From: Imbricaverruca yamaguchii
Lineage: Eukaryota > Arthropoda > Thecostraca > Neoverrucidae
Direction: 5' to 3'
NCBI GenBank assembly: GCA_034440575.1
Contig: JAOTOL010001394.1
Coordinates: 324,001 to 388,000 of the forward strand
DNA: 64,000 nucleotides
The position numbers were made by a program, and so were the translations under genes. How positions within the stretch are numbered: the stretch's first letter is position 1; the number at the start of each line of letters is the position of its first letter. The notes below the pieces were generated by a model, which was given only the letters and a program-made list of their open reading frames with translations, made no database searches and was not told where the DNA came from. Shown here in pieces: positions 33,673 to 44,680 of the stretch.

Positions 33673-34735
33673 TCAGCATGCACAATGCACAGCCAGCTCA
33701 CTTATCCGCATTGACGGGACCGCATCCCGGTGTGAACTCGCCACTACGATCATATAACTTCTAACTCTGCCGTCTCTAGCCATGTCTGGGTCTTCGGTAA
33801 TGTCCTTAATACCACGTTCGGTTGCATCATTCACGACTGACAACTGCTGCATTTCATTCTCCATTCGAACATACTCATCGTCATCTGCCCACTGGCTGGG
33901 ATGGTTTTTCAACCAACCCCCACTGGTGTTCAGCAGGCTGAACATCAGCCAGGATCTTGGCCCCACGAATGGTGCTAGATCATGTGACGCGTTCAGGAGG
34001 GATGTCTTTGGGAAGGTCGGCTTCCCGGGGGATACTCCATCGGTCGTGTGTGGTCCAGGAGAGCTTGCACCATTGTGAGCTTCTCCTCTACCGGGACTTC
34101 CCTGTCGAAGAGGGCGAGCATGACCTTCAATACATTCAGAGATAATTTCTTCCCTTACCTTAAACTGGTCCACAAAGAAGGCGTCGTCTTCTTCCCAGGA
34201 AGGATTACTGTGGATTCGCATCAGCGTCTTCATGTCTTCTAGGAGCGAAGTTCTCCGATCATCTCGATCATCGCGTGCAGATCCAGCTTTACCCGGTGAT
34301 ACGTTCACCAGCTCGTCTAACTGTCTCTGGATGTCGGCATATCCACTGCCCGACCCCCTGTGGTGGCTAGCTCACAGGTCCACTGCCGCCTCAACGCTCC
34401 TGGTGCAGCCCTTCAGGGGCTTTACGGGAACTCGGGCAGCAGACCAGATGCTATGCACTTCCTCGGCAATCAGTTCCGTTGGGCGCTACATGACCAATGT
34501 AGTCGATGCGCCCTTAAGCCCTAATAACTAACTAACTGGCAATCAGTTCCGCCAGTTTGTGCTTGGTATCCAGAGGTTCTTGAATGCGTAGTGCCCGACA
34601 ACGCTGAAGAATTTGCCGCTTTGTGGAGAGCCGATTTTGATGGGGCTGGTGTAATGATGTTCCCATGCTGTTCCCATTCCTCTGCTCGCCCGCTTGCTCG
34701 TTTCAGCCACCCACCGGCATGTTTTTCTTTGCATC
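33673..34735 (-). pseudogene. Decayed gene of an uncharacterised arthropod protein family (VVND-AERG type)
   Basis: Read from high to low coordinates, segments include KHKLAELIAEEVHSIWSAAR, then, after stops and shifts, a 211-codon open frame (34308-33673). That frame ends with GPRSWLMFSLL, a Trp-rich stretch WLKNHPSQWADDDEY, SVVNDATERGIKDI and VVASSHRD. From memory, this order of motifs (EE..W..AR.P; VVND.AERG; VV..HR) matches a multi-copy family of unknown function in arthropods. I cannot assign an activity. In-frame stops (for example after AAVDL, near 34370), at least two frame changes, and a 59-bp retroposon at 34479-34537 between LAELIA and EE show it is not functional. It fills most of the interior of a TIR-bounded mobile unit. 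Confidence 0.5.
34479..34537 (+). mobile_element. 59-bp retroposed hairpin with 14-bp target duplication
   Basis: Carries the stem GGGCGCTACAT / ATGTAG...GCGCCC (34481-34513) and ends with ATAACTAACTAACT. Perfect GGCAATCAGTTCCG copies flank it at 34465-34478 and 34538-34551. It is the sister of the insert at 11018-11077. Removing the insert and one target copy rejoins the interrupted reading of the pseudogene. Confidence 0.88.
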
Positions 34736-34850
34736 TACTTCTTCATCATCGTCATCTTTCGGCCTTTTCTTATAGTAAGTTGCCGGCATTGTACAGCAGT
34801 ATAGGTATTGTGCTAAGGAGCATGGAATATATGCATGATGATATCACCAC

Positions 34851-35347
34851 TTAACCCGTCCCATCTCGGGGGGTCTTCAACCGCCCCCCCCCCCTCAAGT
34901 TGTTCGCAGATAGCGGACGAACGGCGTGCGGTAGCGCGCCCAAATTTGGAATACCTTTTCCCACATCAATTTGACATGCTGATTCAAACTTTGTAGGTCA
35001 GGTCACCCATGGTCAACGAGTTAGTCAAGGTTAAGCAAAGTCACCTCCAAAAACGTTCAACCACTCGTACAAATATTTAAATGAAACTTTCAGCGTTTCC
35101 TTATCTTGAGTCAAAAACATAATGTAAGTCGTGAAAAGTCATGAAAATCCAACCCCCCTGGTGACGTCACTTTCGTGGGGAAATTGTTTTGGAGGATGGA
35201 CCCGGACCCTACTCGTCGAACGCTTTCCGATGATACCTCTTCCGTTTGCGTGCGATGCTTAGTTTGGATTTTAGAGTGGGTCTTCAGCCTCCCCCCCCTC
35301 CCCGAGACGGTGTGGGGAGATTTGACCGGAAAGACGGCGCGGGTTAA
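34851..35347 (+). mobile_element. TTAA-type MITE (family B), copy b, internally deleted
   Basis: Starts TTAACCCGTCCC (34851) and ends GACGGCGCGGGTTAA (35347), a terminal inverted repeat with TTAA at both ends. It is about 350 bases shorter in the middle than copy c. A poly(C) run lies near each end. No transposase. It is nested in the 2.74-kb TIR unit. Confidence 0.85.
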
Positions 35348-35497
35348 ACACAAGACTAACCTGGAAGCAAGGAATCTGGTTAGAGGCAATAGGTTTGGAC
35401 CAATATATCGTTCAATAAAAAAAAAGTTCAATCCAATCGGTGGTATGATTATGTTTCTTGTCATTTTCATCATGAACTATTGCTTTTTGTGCATTTT

Positions 35498-35721
35498 GTT
35501 TGTTCTACTCATTGAAGGCTTCTAAAGGAGCCCACTCCCAGGTGTGTGCGATGAAATTTATTTTCCACCCCATTGGGGTGGGGTCACTGACCTTTGAGGG
35601 GCTGGGAGACCAAAACTTAAAGGAGGGGGACCAAACTTGGTCAGCTTAGTCTTTGTGTAAAGGAGCACCACGTTTCGGTTGGGCAGCTTGCACGGCCAAA
35701 AAGTGTTTTGGGGGAACACCC
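35498..35721 (-). repeat. Right terminal inverted repeat of the 2.74-kb unit
   Basis: Inverted partner of 32987-33208, ending GGAACACCCC next to the ATTGCTGAGT target copy. Confidence 0.85.
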
Positions 35722-35796
35722 CATTGCTGAGTTTGGCAGAACTCAATATCTTGCTCACTAAATAAGACAGGTGTCGGCGTGTGCTCTGGATGCACA

Positions 35797-36243
35797 GTAG
35801 CCATTGTCCACCCACTTGTATCCGACGGCGACCACAGCAGCCATTGTCCACCCACTTGTATCCGATGGCGACCACAGCAGGCATTGTCCACCCACTTGTG
35901 TCCGACGGCGACCACAGCAGCCATTGTCCACCCACTTGTATCCGACGGCGACCACAGCAGGCATTGTCCACCCACTTGTGTCCGACGGCGACCACAGCAG
36001 GCATTGTCCGCTCACTTGTATCCGACGGCAACCACAGCAGGCATTGTCCGCTCACTTGTGTCCGACGGCGACCACAGCAGCCATTGTCCACCCACTTGTA
36101 TCCGACGGCGACCACAGCAGGCATAGTCCGCTCACTTGTATCCGACGGCAACCACAGCAGGCATTGTCCGCTCACTTGTATCCGACGGCGACCACAGCAG
36201 GCATTGTCCGCTCACTTGTATCCGACGGCGACCACAGTTTGCA
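35797..36243. repeat. 40-bp minisatellite, 11 copies
   Basis: The unit ACTTGTATCCGACGGCGACC plus ACAGCAGGCATTGTCCACCC repeats at exactly 40 bases. Variants (GCATTGTCCGCTC, CCATTGTCCACCC) are interspersed. It begins 65 bases outside the target duplication of the adjacent TIR unit. Open frames on both strands (up to 205 codons) are repeat by-products. Confidence 0.96.
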
Positions 36244-36362
36244 TTAGTCGTCTAATTAGGCAGCGGCAGCCTAGTGCCATCATTCATGAGGCCGTCACCG
36301 CGCGGAGGGGAGACGAGGCGAGGTGAGGGAGACGCTGGTGACGGCCGCCGGCGACCCACCGC

Positions 36363-36446
36363 GCACCCTTCCACCTCGCAGCAGGACTCGCGCCACCACG
36401 CACCCTCCCACCTCGCAGCAGGACTCGCGCCACCACGCACCCCTCC
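36363..36446. repeat. 37-bp direct duplication
   Basis: CCACCTCGCAGCAGGACTCG plus CGCCACCACGCACCCTC is present twice in tandem within a GC-rich patch (36280-36480). Confidence 0.9.
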
Positions 36447-37650
36447 ACTGCCCAGTGGGGTGCCGGCCGCCTCCGCTTTTGTGAGCCCCCTCAAGTAATG
36501 GCTGCATAGGTCGATTTCAGCCACTTTAACCCTTATTACGGCTAAGTATTTTCCAGCGTTAGACAGAAGAAATGACGCCTGTGGGATTCAGGAGGAATGC
36601 GTGTGAGTAGATAGATACCTTGTCTGAAAGCACGACCATGGATTACATAGGACGTGTGGCTTCATAGGTTGGACAAGACAGAATTCGGCCTTGCTCTCAT
36701 GAGCGGAAATAGGCAATTGCACTGGGACAATCTGACATTAGTGACTTTCTCCTTATCCGCACTCTAACCGAGCTTTAGAGGATTACTACTGGCGCCAACC
36801 TGCTCGGCGTCAAACAGACGTGAGCCTGTGGTATGTGTGCGATATGTATAACTGGAATGGCCCAGGGTGTGAAGCATTGGTCGAAATGAGTGGTCCTGCT
36901 GGAAACCTGACCTAGCTGCTTTAGACGTATTTTGGCGCTAGCGTCACCTGGAATACAATATAGCCCACGAGGCATAGGAAACGCATGTGGAAATCTGCTT
37001 TTCTTCAGGCATGTATATTAATATCATATTAGGTCCATTACAAGCAGGGCCTGTTTCACCAGGACGTCTACGCAGCAGCTCTAAGTGGGCGCAAGTTGTA
37101 CATTTAGTCGATTGGGAACTCGATTACTTATGCATGCTTCATTGGTTGGAATAACAAAAACAATAAATTCGTATGTGTTCAAGGGGCAGCGGATGTGAGT
37201 ATCAGAGAGACAGACGACCTTCCGGATAAAATCATGAGGCTCAAAGCTCTATTTTTTTACCTCGCCTTGGACGCACGTTATTTCTTTATGATCCAAAATA
37301 TGTGGGTTGATTTATTTATAATTTTCCAAATATAGTCGTCATTAAGCATTAGCCGAACCTTGGCTGTTCAGGTGATTATTAGAAGAAATGATGCCGTAGT
37401 TGAATATAAACAAACAGATTGTCGTCTAATATTTCCAATTATTAACCAATGCACGAAAAATTGTGATCAGGTGCAAGCCGCAGCCGTGGTACAAGTCCCA
37501 AATAATTATATCAGCAAAAACCGTAAAATCGTCAACGCTTCTCCAGTCACACATGAATTTACCGCCACTCGTGTGTTTTGGTCTGGATAGTGGAGCGACA
37601 AAGGAGACAGATTGTACCAAAACAGAGAGTGGAAGAAAAGTAAGCAAAAA
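36447..37650. other. Intergenic stretch, no gene recognised
   Basis: Nothing specific is recognised. Confidence 0.5.
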
Positions 37651-37681
37651 GTGTGTGTGTGCGTGTGTTGAGTGTGTGTGT

Positions 37682-37767
<86 letters not shown>

Positions 37768-37846
37768 ATGCGTGCGTGGGTGTGTGTGTGTGCGTGTGTT
37801 GAGTGTGTGTGTGGGTGTGTGTGTGTGTGTGTTTGTGAGTGTGAGT
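37651..37846. repeat. (GT)n microsatellite
   Basis: About 195 bases of GT with a few substitutions. Frames through it encode Cys-Val or Thr-His runs and are artefacts. Confidence 0.98.
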
Positions 37847-38767
37847 GTATTACTGGTTACATGGCAAACAGACTCCTTGTTACCGTTGGTTGCACGACTC
37901 AGATGCATAGATATGTCGTGTGCATCACTAGCCTTGACAAGTGGCAAGTACAAGTGACAAGTTACCAAATAAATTCGAACACAAGTAAGCAACACCGGTG
38001 TTGCAGGGGAATCATTTTACACAACAGGTCGCAGGACGCCTAAAACAGTGTTCCATCAAACCTGTCACAACCTCTGAACTTTTATTCGGGAGATAATGGC
38101 CGCCAGCAGGTGGTTTCGGGAAGAGGCTGCGTGGGACGAAGTGCCTAGCAAGGCATGGACCGGTGCAAAGGCTGGTGACTCTAGTGTGCATGCTGGTGCC
38201 GTTTAGGTGGTGCACTGTGACACAGTATCACGTGTGGTCGGGGCCGAAACTTTGTGTCAATACAGCTACTGGTGCTCAGAGACATACGACCAATCTTCAC
38301 CCCGCCTCACAAAATAAACCGTCGGATTTTGCTCCTTCAAACTGATAATTTTTTCCGTTTTTTTTCATAAAAAGTACAACAATTCAAACCTGGCGGAGGA
38401 TTATCGGAGAGCTTCTTGATTGTTGTCTTTTTTATGTTACCACAATCTTCAACGCCTCGTATGGGTAATCTAGGCTATTCAACACCCCGATAGGTACCAT
38501 AACTCATCGAATAAGCCAATTGTTGTCGAGCACCCCAAATGGATTCGAAGTTTCGATACTGAGGGTGGTGAATAACGACCAGATAGCCGCCGCCGAGCGC
38601 AACCAAGGAGGCGCGACGCGAGAAATTATTGTTGTCGTGTCTCGGATTGGAGAGAATACGTTTGCGAAAGGAACATAAAGTATAACATTTTCCTTGGAAT
38701 AGTGTTTCACCTCAACAGATCAGTTTCTCTGAACAGCTTCAACATATCGACCAGATGGATTGATTGC
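37847..38767. other. Stretch without recognised feature
   Basis: No gene or repeat recognised. Confidence 0.5.
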
Positions 38768-39402
38768 TTAACCCCGTCTTTCCGGTCAGATCCCCACGTC
38801 CCGTCTCGAGGATGGTCCTGTAAGTTTCCCCCATCTAAGGTCCAAACTAAGCGTTGCATGGAAACGAAAGTGGTGTCATCGGAAAGCGCTCGATGAGCTC
38901 GAAATCACTCCTAAAATTTCCGCTTAAAATGTGACGCTAAAAAGTGCTCTGTTGAGTTTATTTTGTGGACGATTTTACAAACGAAACTGACTTGGAATCA
39001 GAAAAGGAAGGTTAATTCGACCATAGCTCAAAGGTATTTCCCCACCCAAAATGAACATTTTAGGTTTTCAGAATTTTTAGTTTTCAATTTTCTTCAGGTT
39101 TTCTTCTTCTAATAAGTCAACCTCATAAGAGATCCTTGTTTTAAGGCAACTTAATATCATAGAACATGCTTATTTATAGAGTTTTCTATTTTAGCCCTGA
39201 TGAGTAAAGATGAAAATATAAGCCATCAAAATCAAAACTTCTGGTGCGTTTTCTTGCGCCCCTAATAAAGACAAGCAAACGCTGATGGTTTCATTGAATG
39301 ATTCCCACCCATGTCAAATTAATGTGAGAAGAAGTATGTCAAATTTCGGTGCGCTGCCGCTTGCTGTTTTTTCACTGTTCGCGAGAAACTTGAAGAGCTT
39401 AA
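38768..39402 (-). mobile_element. TTAA-type MITE (family B), copy d, inverted and diverged
   Basis: Starts TTAACCCCGTCTTTCCGGTC, the complement of the family B right end, and runs through complements of the CTTTCCGATGACACC, TCCTTTTCTGATTCC and CAATTTGACATG segments. It ends GAGCTTAA at 39402. It is the most diverged copy and lies in opposite orientation to the others. Confidence 0.75.
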
Positions 39403-39912
39403 AATGACTCACCTAGAGACTAAATGTTCCTCTGGGCGCTCAAGTTAATTTATCAATACAAACTGAAGTACTAACGTCTTACACCACGATAAAATATGAC
39501 CAATGTGAGGCGCATTGGTCTGCACAAGATCCTGATATGGCATCAGATGGCGCTACAAGCCGCCGTTACCTGAGCCGAGCCGTCCGTCACTTACGTGTCG
39601 TGGTGCAGTGTGTCACTAGGGCTTCATGTTACCAACTATCTGTGCAGCTGCTATGTCGCTGGAAGAGGATATCTGCAGCGCTACTAGCCGCCACTGTCGG
39701 CCGCTGCCGCCAGCCAACTCACAGCATGCCAGGAGCCGCTGCCGCTGCCGCTGCCGCTATCAGCCGATGCCGCCAGCCAACTCACAGCATGCCAGAAGAG
39801 GTGGCACATACTGAACACTTGGGGGCCGAAGCCCGGGACCGGCCACTCTGCTGTGGCCACATTCGGCTGGGCTCGATCAAAATGAGCTGAAACCAGGTGA
39901 AAATACTCCGCT
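39403..39912. other. GC-rich patch with a short duplication
   Basis: TGCCGCCAGCCAACTCACAG plus CATGCCAG occurs twice (39704 and 39768), separated by a GCTGCC run. An open frame of 117 codons exists, but it is low in complexity and not recognisable. Confidence 0.4.
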
Positions 39913-40006
39913 AATATATATATATTTACATATATATATATATGTATATATATATGCATATATATACATATATATATACATACATATTTATATACTTATA
40001 TACGTA

Positions 40007-40096
<90 letters not shown>
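39913..40096. repeat. (TA)n microsatellite
   Basis: Interrupted, then pure TA dinucleotides over about 180 bases. Confidence 0.97.
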
Positions 40097-40101
<5 letters not shown>

Positions 40102-40954
40102 CTCCCAGATAGTAGATGGAAAAAAAATATTTCCATGATGTATTCACAGGTATCCATAAGAACATCATAAAGGCTAAAAAGAACCCTTAGAGCAATTGGT
40201 ATTCCATACCTATCACCACAACCCACCATCCTCACTCTAGTATCTAAGTAAGCACCAAATAATTACCTAGCTTTGACTTGCTCGGTATTCAATATTAATC
40301 CGATGCTACAGCATGTATTTAATAACCAAGTCATACCATAACCAGATTCAGATACTTTATCTTACATTTTCTTCAGTCTTCAAAAGCCATGGTCATCTAC
40401 CGCCTATAAAAGCGATATATCTATATGGTCTGCCTCACTATAGTTTGTTTCGTCGTGTTCGTCTGCAGTCTGCCTATTTCTTTCTAACATTGATTCCGTT
40501 GCGACTGTGACTTTCCTGGCTTAACCAATGCATTAATGGACCATTAATGACTAACATGCACAATAAACCCGAAAAAGCGCAAGGTGGTGCCCTTAATATA
40601 ATGTGCTACGATGCTAGTGTTATACCATGTGCTGGTCATTTGAGCCTGGTTCCATCCATATTTCACAACCCGAAATCTGATAAAGTGAACTTATATTTCT
40701 TTGGCTATATTATCATTACATGAATGCTTCTATAAGTTGCCTGTCATAGATATTTTTGATACATAAACTAATATAATGGATTACCGTCTTCACAGCAATT
40801 AGCATGTCAGAAATCTTGGAAGTATTTAACTATGGATCATTAAAATATTCAGAGCATATGACAACATTGCTGATTGGGATGTTGAAATTGTCCTTACTGC
40901 ATGGTAATTATCGCCACTACGTGCTTTGCAAAACATTCATTCATAATGTTTGTA

Positions 40955-40956
<2 letters not shown>
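40097..40956. other. AT-rich stretch without recognised feature
   Basis: No gene or repeat recognised. Confidence 0.5.

Positions 40957-41006
<50 letters not shown>
40957..41006. repeat. (TA)n microsatellite, short
   Basis: About 50 bases of TA followed by a short GT run. The following 130 bases (41039-41180, starting CAGGGGCGGATGAAAG) look like one end of an hAT-type element, without a visible partner. Confidence 0.9.
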
Positions 41007-41009
<3 letters not shown>

Positions 41010-41222
41010 TGTGTGTATATATTCATATATGCATATATCAGGGGCGGATGAAAGAGAGCACTGGGGCATGTGCCCCCACTCCATCCCCTCGAGAGGGGGT
41101 GGGGGCGCATTGCTCCTCGGGAGCCTCGAACCAATTTTTTCGGCTCAAGGCTCCCCTCCGAACATGCGCCCCATGACAATTCCTGGATAAATGTATGTAG
41201 TGAACTGATATAAATGTATGTA

Positions 41223-41262
41223 GTGACACTGACTACATAGTGAACTATGTAGTCAGTGTCAC
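41223..41262. repeat. Perfect 18-bp hairpin with 4-base loop
   Basis: GTGACACTGACTACATAG (41223-41240) is followed by TGAA and then its exact complement (41245-41262). Upstream, AAATGTATGTAGTGA is directly repeated (about 41190 and 41212). Confidence 0.95.
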
Positions 41263-42839
41263 CCACCTTTTGGCTGCGCTTTCTCTTCACCTTCACTGGC
41301 TTCTACCTAGTCACTGTTGCTGCAATCTCCCTCTTTGAGTGATTCACCAACATTTGCGGATACCTGCAAATAGTTCACGAATTATCGTGTTGCTCCAAAG
41401 CACCTAATATTTTTTTGGAGGATAGGAATTATCAGACCACCGCCCTGTACCTATCAAACGCACTTCTCGGCATCTCCTTTGCATTGCCGCTAATGCCTAC
41501 CATTTATCCTTTTGCCTATCACTGTCCGAAATCCACTGTTGTTCATTAGTAGTCTTCTACTAAATTAGCACCGGAACCTTGAAAGTTTTCGGTGCCAATT
41601 TTGTGCATAGGAGTGCCAAAACGACCAGGGAGGTCGCTCAATCATTTTCATGTGCACTATCTAGGCACTTAAAGAAATTCAATGTTTGTTTTATATGGGT
41701 TCATAAGATACGCAATACCCTTCATAGTCCAGCTAAAATCACGCCATCCAAATCATTCTGCTGAGAGGAGTCTCAATCGGCTCACTTCAGGTTCCAATGC
41801 AGCCGAAAATCCAGCTGTTCATTAGACAACTCTAAGGATAGCAAGGCAGGTATACCGCAGCAAAGACCCATTCGAAGCATCATTGTACAAAAAGAGAATA
41901 CACCATCATGTTCATGAGCCTTTGGTACCTATGCATGCTTTGGTTAATTTTGCGATCCCCTCAACGCTTGACTTATCACAGCACATAAAATACTTGGCAT
42001 GTAGGAACGCTGGGGCATGGACGTAACACCAGGGAGCCTGGGGTATATGCTACATTCTGGAACCCAACCCATTAATATTGCATGTCCAGAATGCATCCAT
42101 GCATTGACATTACATAGCCAGAATCGGTTTAGAGGAGACTTGCCTTCGTAGTATTTGGAATGCCCAAATACCTCAGTGCTCATGTCCCATGTCAAATTAT
42201 CTTGCGTTGGCAACCTTTTTCGCATCACAACTTCGTTCACCACATTTGCCCCAATGTCTACTAGTTACACTGCGATCACTTATGCATGCACCATTCGGGG
42301 ATAACATAAGAAGAACACTTTTAAAGATGGGTAGCAGTCGCCAGATACATTTACATACGGAATAACCCTTTTGCATGATTGCTGAACATTCCTCTTGAAT
42401 TACAACTTGCACTGATCTTGTAACCTTCAGTAATCTTTCCAGTTATCTTGACCAATACAAAAGCCCTGTCATTCATTTTGAAGACACTCAAACACTTTAT
42501 ATGATGTGACCGCACTGGTGTTAGGCACTTAATGTAGCCATTTCTGCCTAAAAATAGAAGCACACCTATTTCTTGACGGATGACAAATGTCAGGACTAGC
42601 ATGCATTGCGAAAGCTGATTGGTAGATAAGATCTTCAAATTCGTTGTTGCAATGATAAATTATTGGCAATGTTCGTGGACTAAGGGCAGTGCTTCAGCAA
42701 TCACCTAATGTAATCGATCATTTATAAATGCATGCCAAGCGACACCAGTGGGGGAAGAAATAGTGCCGAGAGTTGTGCGGAAAAAACGAGGACAAGATGT
42801 CGACCCTTTCATCTCCCTTTGGGTGCGACTAGGCCCATA
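41263..42839. other. Intergenic stretch, no gene recognised
   Basis: Nothing specific is recognised. Confidence 0.5.
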
Positions 42840-43690
42840 AACGGACAAATGCACGTAAAGCAAGTGTACGTGATCGCAAATGCACGGAGGCGCAAACGCA
42901 CGAACGCGCAAATATACCTTAAGGCGAAAGAATGTAGCCTAAAAAATACATATGCGCAAAAGTACGTAAGCGCAAATGTGCGTAGACGCAATTGTACCTA
43001 AGCGCAAATGTACGCAAGCTCAAAAGTACGAAAGCTCAAGTGTACGCAAGTGTAAGCTTACGTAGACGCAAGAGTACCATACTTGAACAAATGTGCGTAC
43101 GAATTTATACGCATAGAAGACGTACGCAGGTGTACGTGTGCCATATGTACACATCCGCTGATGTAAATTATGTACATTTACATTTACATCTGTGCTTTTT
43201 CTTTTATGTACATGTAAGCTTCCATATTTGTTGACACGTAGATACATTAGACACATTTGAGAATATATACATTTGCGCTCAATTACGTTTTGTTCGTGTG
43301 CATTTGAGCATCTGTGCATTTATATTTATGTATACATACTTTTCCGTTTTCAGAAATTTCGCCTCCGTACTTTTGCCTCATCTGCCATACGTACATTTGC
43401 TTGACGTCCGGTTACCACCTGCCATCCGTATATTTTCAGCACAGATATTTTCCCTAGAATCGTACATTTGTGCCTAAGTACACTTGCGCTCACAATTTTC
43501 CCATCCATACGTATACTTGTTTATAAGTACATTTGCTTCAACATTTGCTATACGTACCTTTACTTTCACCTACATTTGCGCATACGTACCTTTGAGTTTC
43601 CGTACATTTGCGCTTGCGTACATTTGAACATGCGCACTTTTGAGTTGACTTAAATGTGCGCTGCGCAGATTTGCGCGAACATTCTTTTGC
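42840..43690. repeat. Palindromic array of a degenerate 16-bp unit
   Basis: The left arm (about 42850-43085) is made of 16-base units such as TAAGCGCAAATGTACG. The right arm (about 43265-43690) is made of the complementary unit, such as TACATTTGCGCATACG. Between them is a transitional centre without clear orientation. Unit length is kept at 16 in the best-preserved stretches (42957-43050 and 43545-43650), although the units have diverged. Confidence 0.85.
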
Positions 43691-44593
43691 GTTTGCTATT
43701 GTGTAACATCAAATGTCCATGTTATTATCCCGTATATGTATAATCTTGTTCATTCTACTATGCATTAACTTCCGCTGACGTCCAGTTCCAGCCGCTGCTC
43801 CGGCACTTGGCTGATTCAAAAGTGGCGTGGTCAGCTGTTTTGAAAGCCAACATCCTGTCTGGCAGCCTGCTGCGGTTGCCTGAGCCCCAGCCAGCAGCAC
43901 CGCTGCACAGCCGGCTAACCGTGTTTGGCTTTGGCCTGACCGAGAGGTCTAATCGGTGTTCCGGCGGCAGTCGGCAACCCAAGACAGACAGGACGAGGTC
44001 CGGCTGCCGCGGCCCTGCCGGGCACGCGTCGCGACTCGCCGCCTCTGACCCAGGTGCCCCGGGGTGTTGAACCGTCACCCGGAGACGCGGCTCGTCGCAC
44101 GTAGGATTTATCGACGACATACTGGTAAGGGGACACGTGGAGCAGGGGGAACATGGCAGGTGGGCGGCACGAAGTAGGGCATGTCTCAAGAAGACGGAAC
44201 CTGGGAGTGGGGCTGCCTCCACCTACGATTGTGTTGCTTCTGCTGGTATAAACAATTATAGAGCAGCTCCAGTTCCCTTGTATTGAGAGCAGCCTGTCGG
44301 TCAGTTTCAAAAGTCGTGATTGAGCACATGCAACATTTCTGTTCTCGGACACGAATAAGGCGATTGCTTCCTTGAGCGAGCACCTCGGTTCGATGGCCAG
44401 TTAACCGTAATCTAATAGTCGTAGCAAGCTTGCGGCGAACCCAATGAATCTTAGTCTCATCAGTTTTTAAAACGTTTATCTGAATATATTTGGGGACGTC
44501 CCCAAGGGATATATTTGGGGATCCACTGCCAGTGGAGGTTCATACGCATGCATGAGCACCCTGAGCATACAACTTGAGCCAAGAGGGTTGGCC
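43691..44593. other. GC-rich stretch, unrecognised open frames
   Basis: Overlapping minus-strand frames of 145-154 codons (43758-44352) lie in GC-rich DNA. I recognise no domain and do not call a gene. Confidence 0.35.
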
Positions 44594-44680
44594 AATGGCC
44601 TGACAGTGGCCGCCGACTGTGAGCGTCACTGGCCTTAATGGCCTGACAGTGGCCGCCGACTGTGGGCGTCACTGGCCTTG
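44594..44680. repeat. 43-bp direct duplication
   Basis: AATGGCCTGACAGTGGCCGC plus CGACTGTGAGCGTCACTGGCC is present twice in tandem with one difference. Confidence 0.92.

Larger units (their letters stand above)
32986..35722. mobile_element. 2.74-kb unit with about 222-bp terminal inverted repeats and 10-bp target duplication
   Basis: The left arm is 32987-33208 and the right arm 35498-35721. They are roughly 85-90% alike by eye, and both contain ACACAAAGACTAAGCTGACC and CCCCACCCCAATGGGGTGG. The arms end in RGGGT. Immediately outside lie perfect ATTGCTGAGT copies at 32976-32985 and 35723-35732. A 9-11 bp duplication with long inverted repeats is the usual signature of Mutator-like elements. 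No transposase is readable inside. Instead the unit carries a decayed gene on the minus strand (33673-34735), and within it a 59-bp retroposon and a TTAA MITE have inserted. It is therefore a non-autonomous element with a passenger gene. Confidence 0.8.

Noticed and set aside
35558..36326. Frames of 147-205 codons over the 40-bp repeat
   Set aside because: Repeat by-products; the same array gives open frames on both strands.
41039..41180. hAT element (CAGGGGCGGATGAAAG start)
   Set aside because: Only one possible end is visible, without partner end or 8-bp duplication. Not enough to call an element.
43758..44352. Minus-strand frames of about 150 codons in GC-rich DNA
   Set aside because: Several overlapping frames are open at once and none has a recognisable domain, so composition alone explains them.
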